Notes under the pieces: generated by a model
What the model was told of the DNA's origin: nothing
The model's database searches: none
What the model saw: the letters and a program-made list of their open reading frames with translations, nothing else
Assembly (NCBI GenBank): GCA_038244055.1
Contig: JBBRTW010000329.1
Span: 1-8,208, forward strand
Length of the DNA: 8,208 nucleotides
Source: DASPKW01 sp038244055
GTDB lineage: Bacteria; Planctomycetota; Phycisphaerae; Tepidisphaerales; Tepidisphaeraceae
Direction: 5' to 3'
Part shown: piece after piece, positions 7,381 through 8,208 of the stretch
Numbering within the stretch: position 1 is the stretch's first letter
Layout of the letters: the number at the start of each line of letters is the position of its first letter
Made by a program: the position numbers and the translations under genes

Positions 7381-7409
7381 TTGCCTATCCCTCGAAGACG
7401 GGGCACAAT
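7381..7409 (+). promoter_or_regulatory. Predicted promoter of the LEPR-motif gene
   Basis: TTGCCT (7381-7386) and CACAAT (7404-7409) are 17 bases apart and each match the sigma70 consensus at four of six positions. Transcription would start near 7416, leaving a leader of about 29 bases that carries the ribosome binding site. A 6-bp inverted repeat (TGCCCC at 7372-7377, GGGGCA at 7400-7405) brackets the -35 box and could be an operator or chance. The rest of the 7227-7434 gap shows nothing I can name. Confidence 0.45.
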
Positions 7410-7434
7410 ATCTTTGCCAGAATCTTTTACCAGC

Positions 7435-7439
7435 GGGAG
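7435..7439 (+). promoter_or_regulatory. Ribosome binding site of the LEPR-motif gene
   Basis: GGGAG lies five bases upstream of the ATG at 7445. An in-frame GTG at 7439 overlaps this motif and is therefore unlikely to be the start. Confidence 0.65.
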
Positions 7440-7444
7440 TGGGT

Positions 7445-8208
7445 ATGTCGCAGTCAGGGAAGCCGTCGCCGGTTCGCTTGGAGCTTGCGCGCCGGTCGGA
7501 TTGGGTCGAGCCGCTCGAAAACCGCGTTCATCTCGCCTATTCAACCGAGGTGGGCTTGGGCTTTAACGCCGTCGCCACCGGCCTCAACGGGACTGGCTTC
7601 ACCGCTGTCCTCCCCACCACTAAAGGCAAAGGTCTGGTGGCCGGCAACTTCTACATGGGCAACGGCCAGCTTCGCCTCACTTCGACGTCTGGCGATCTGA
7701 CGAATAACAATCAGGACAATGCCCTGACCATCCCCCTCAACGGCTCGGCGGATTTTCAAGTCGAGACGCGCCTGACCTCCTTCCCATTCACCCGAAACTG
7801 GCAACATGCCGGTCTCCTGGTGGGAACCGATGAGAACAACTACATCAAATTGGTGACCGGCTTCATCGGCGCGCCGGTCGTGGAGATCGCCGGGGAGGCG
7901 AATTCGGCCTTTACCATTCCGGCCGTGAAGTCGATCAGCCCGGCCGGCTTCAAGTGGATGGACATGCGCCTGACGGGCAATGCCACCACCAAGACCGTGA
8001 CGGCCGAGTATCGGCTCAATAGTGATGCCGCCAACGCCTGGGTGACAATCGGCTCGACCAAGGCAACGCAGGTCTTCAGCGCGTCGGCCAAGGGCGGTCT
8101 GGTTTCCACTAATGTCGGCGGCGGGCCGGTGCTGGCTTCATTCAACTGGTTTATCGAAAGGCATACTCCTTCAAACACGCCGCCCCCTCCGCCCCCCCCC
8201 CCCCCCCC
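7445..8208 (+). CDS. Secreted LEPR-motif protein with concanavalin-like domain, 5' part (3' end outside window)
   Basis: The frame is open from the ATG at 7445 to the window edge (254 full codons) with no stop. Residues 11-31 carry RLELARRSDWVEPLENRVHL; VEPLENRVHLA resembles the LEPR-xLL motif known near the N-terminus of planctomycete extracellular proteins, where it takes the place of a usual signal peptide. No ordinary hydrophobic signal is present. Residues about 45-235 are a beta-sandwich: LVAGNFYMGNGQLRLTS, DNALTIPL, ADFQVETRLTSF, then HAGLLVGTDENNYIKLVTGF, followed by AEYRLNSDAANAWVTIG. This recalls DUF1349 or the concanavalin-like C-terminal domain of GH43 xylosidases, which bind or flank glycan-acting domains. 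From 246 the chain becomes a proline run (nine residues seen), presumably a linker to another domain beyond the edge. The likely role is a surface or secreted carbohydrate-active or binding protein; the catalytic part, if any, is not visible. Confidence 0.85.
   Translation, partial: MSQSGKPSPVRLELARRSDWVEPLENRVHLAYSTEVGLGFNAVATGLNGTGFTAVLPTTKGKGLVAGNFYMGNGQLRLTSTSGDLTNNNQDNALTIPLNGSADFQVETRLTSFPFTRNWQHAGLLVGTDENNYIKLVTGFIGAPVVEIAGEANSAFTIPAVKSISPAGFKWMDMRLTGNATTKTVTAEYRLNSDAANAWVTIGSTKATQVFSASAKGGLVSTNVGGGPVLASFNWFIERHTPSNTPPPPPPPPP
8192..8208. repeat. Homopolymer C tract at the window edge
   Basis: Seventeen consecutive C bases end the window, inside the proline-coding part of the last gene. 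The preceding proline codons are mixed (CCG, CCC, CCT, CCG), so the change to pure CCC is abrupt. It may be a true slippage-prone tract or an assembly or sequencing end artefact. Confidence 0.9.

Noticed and set aside
7353..7700. Plus-strand open frame of 115 codons near the start of the last gene
   Set aside because: It is out of frame with the coding pattern, lacks a ribosome binding site and gives an Arg/Ser/Pro-rich product typical of a shadow frame.

Overview
The window is GC-rich bacterial DNA, most likely from the phylum Planctomycetota and perhaps class Phycisphaerae. Two things point there. The protein that runs off the right edge starts with VEPLENRVHLA, which resembles the LEPR-xLL motif found near the N-terminus of planctomycete extracellular proteins. 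The other genes encode large exported proteins (PA14 plus PKD, right-handed beta-helix, concanavalin-like modules) of a kind common in that phylum. The assignment rests on motif recognition only.

Layout, left to right. (1) Positions 1-1851, plus strand: the end of a large protein with a PA14-like beta module, a PKD domain and a long helical repeat tail. Its beginning lies outside the window. (2) Positions 1963-2035: a complete tRNA gene with anticodon CAU (elongator Met or Ile2, not initiator), with a good promoter just upstream. (3) Positions 3343-2051, minus strand: a secreted alpha/beta-hydrolase (esterase/depolymerase type) with an intact Ser-Asp-His triad, convergent with the tRNA. (4) Positions 3564-4178, plus strand: a small TPR lipoprotein, divergent from the esterase, possibly translated from a leaderless mRNA. 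(5) Positions 4179-4460: an intergenic region with a strong 12-bp inverted repeat that resembles a dispersed REP-type element. (6) Positions 4461-7226: a 921-residue secreted right-handed beta-helix protein resembling glycoside hydrolase family 141, with a C-terminal concanavalin-like module. (7) From 7445 to the right edge: the start of a secreted protein with the LEPR-like motif and a concanavalin-like domain, entering a proline run encoded by a pure C tract where the window ends.

Taken together, four or five of the five protein genes look exported, and three have carbohydrate-related folds (esterase, GH141-like beta-helix, concanavalin-like modules). Plant or algal polysaccharide breakdown is a reasonable theme. 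The genes are not one operon, however: strands alternate and each gene after the tRNA seems to have its own promoter. I see no CRISPR array, transposase, phage gene, toxin-antitoxin pair or defence system. The window is mostly ordinary planctomycete accessory sequence. The points most worth a second look are the LEPR-like protein ending in a C tract, the GH141-like enzyme and the inverted repeat at 4197-4253.
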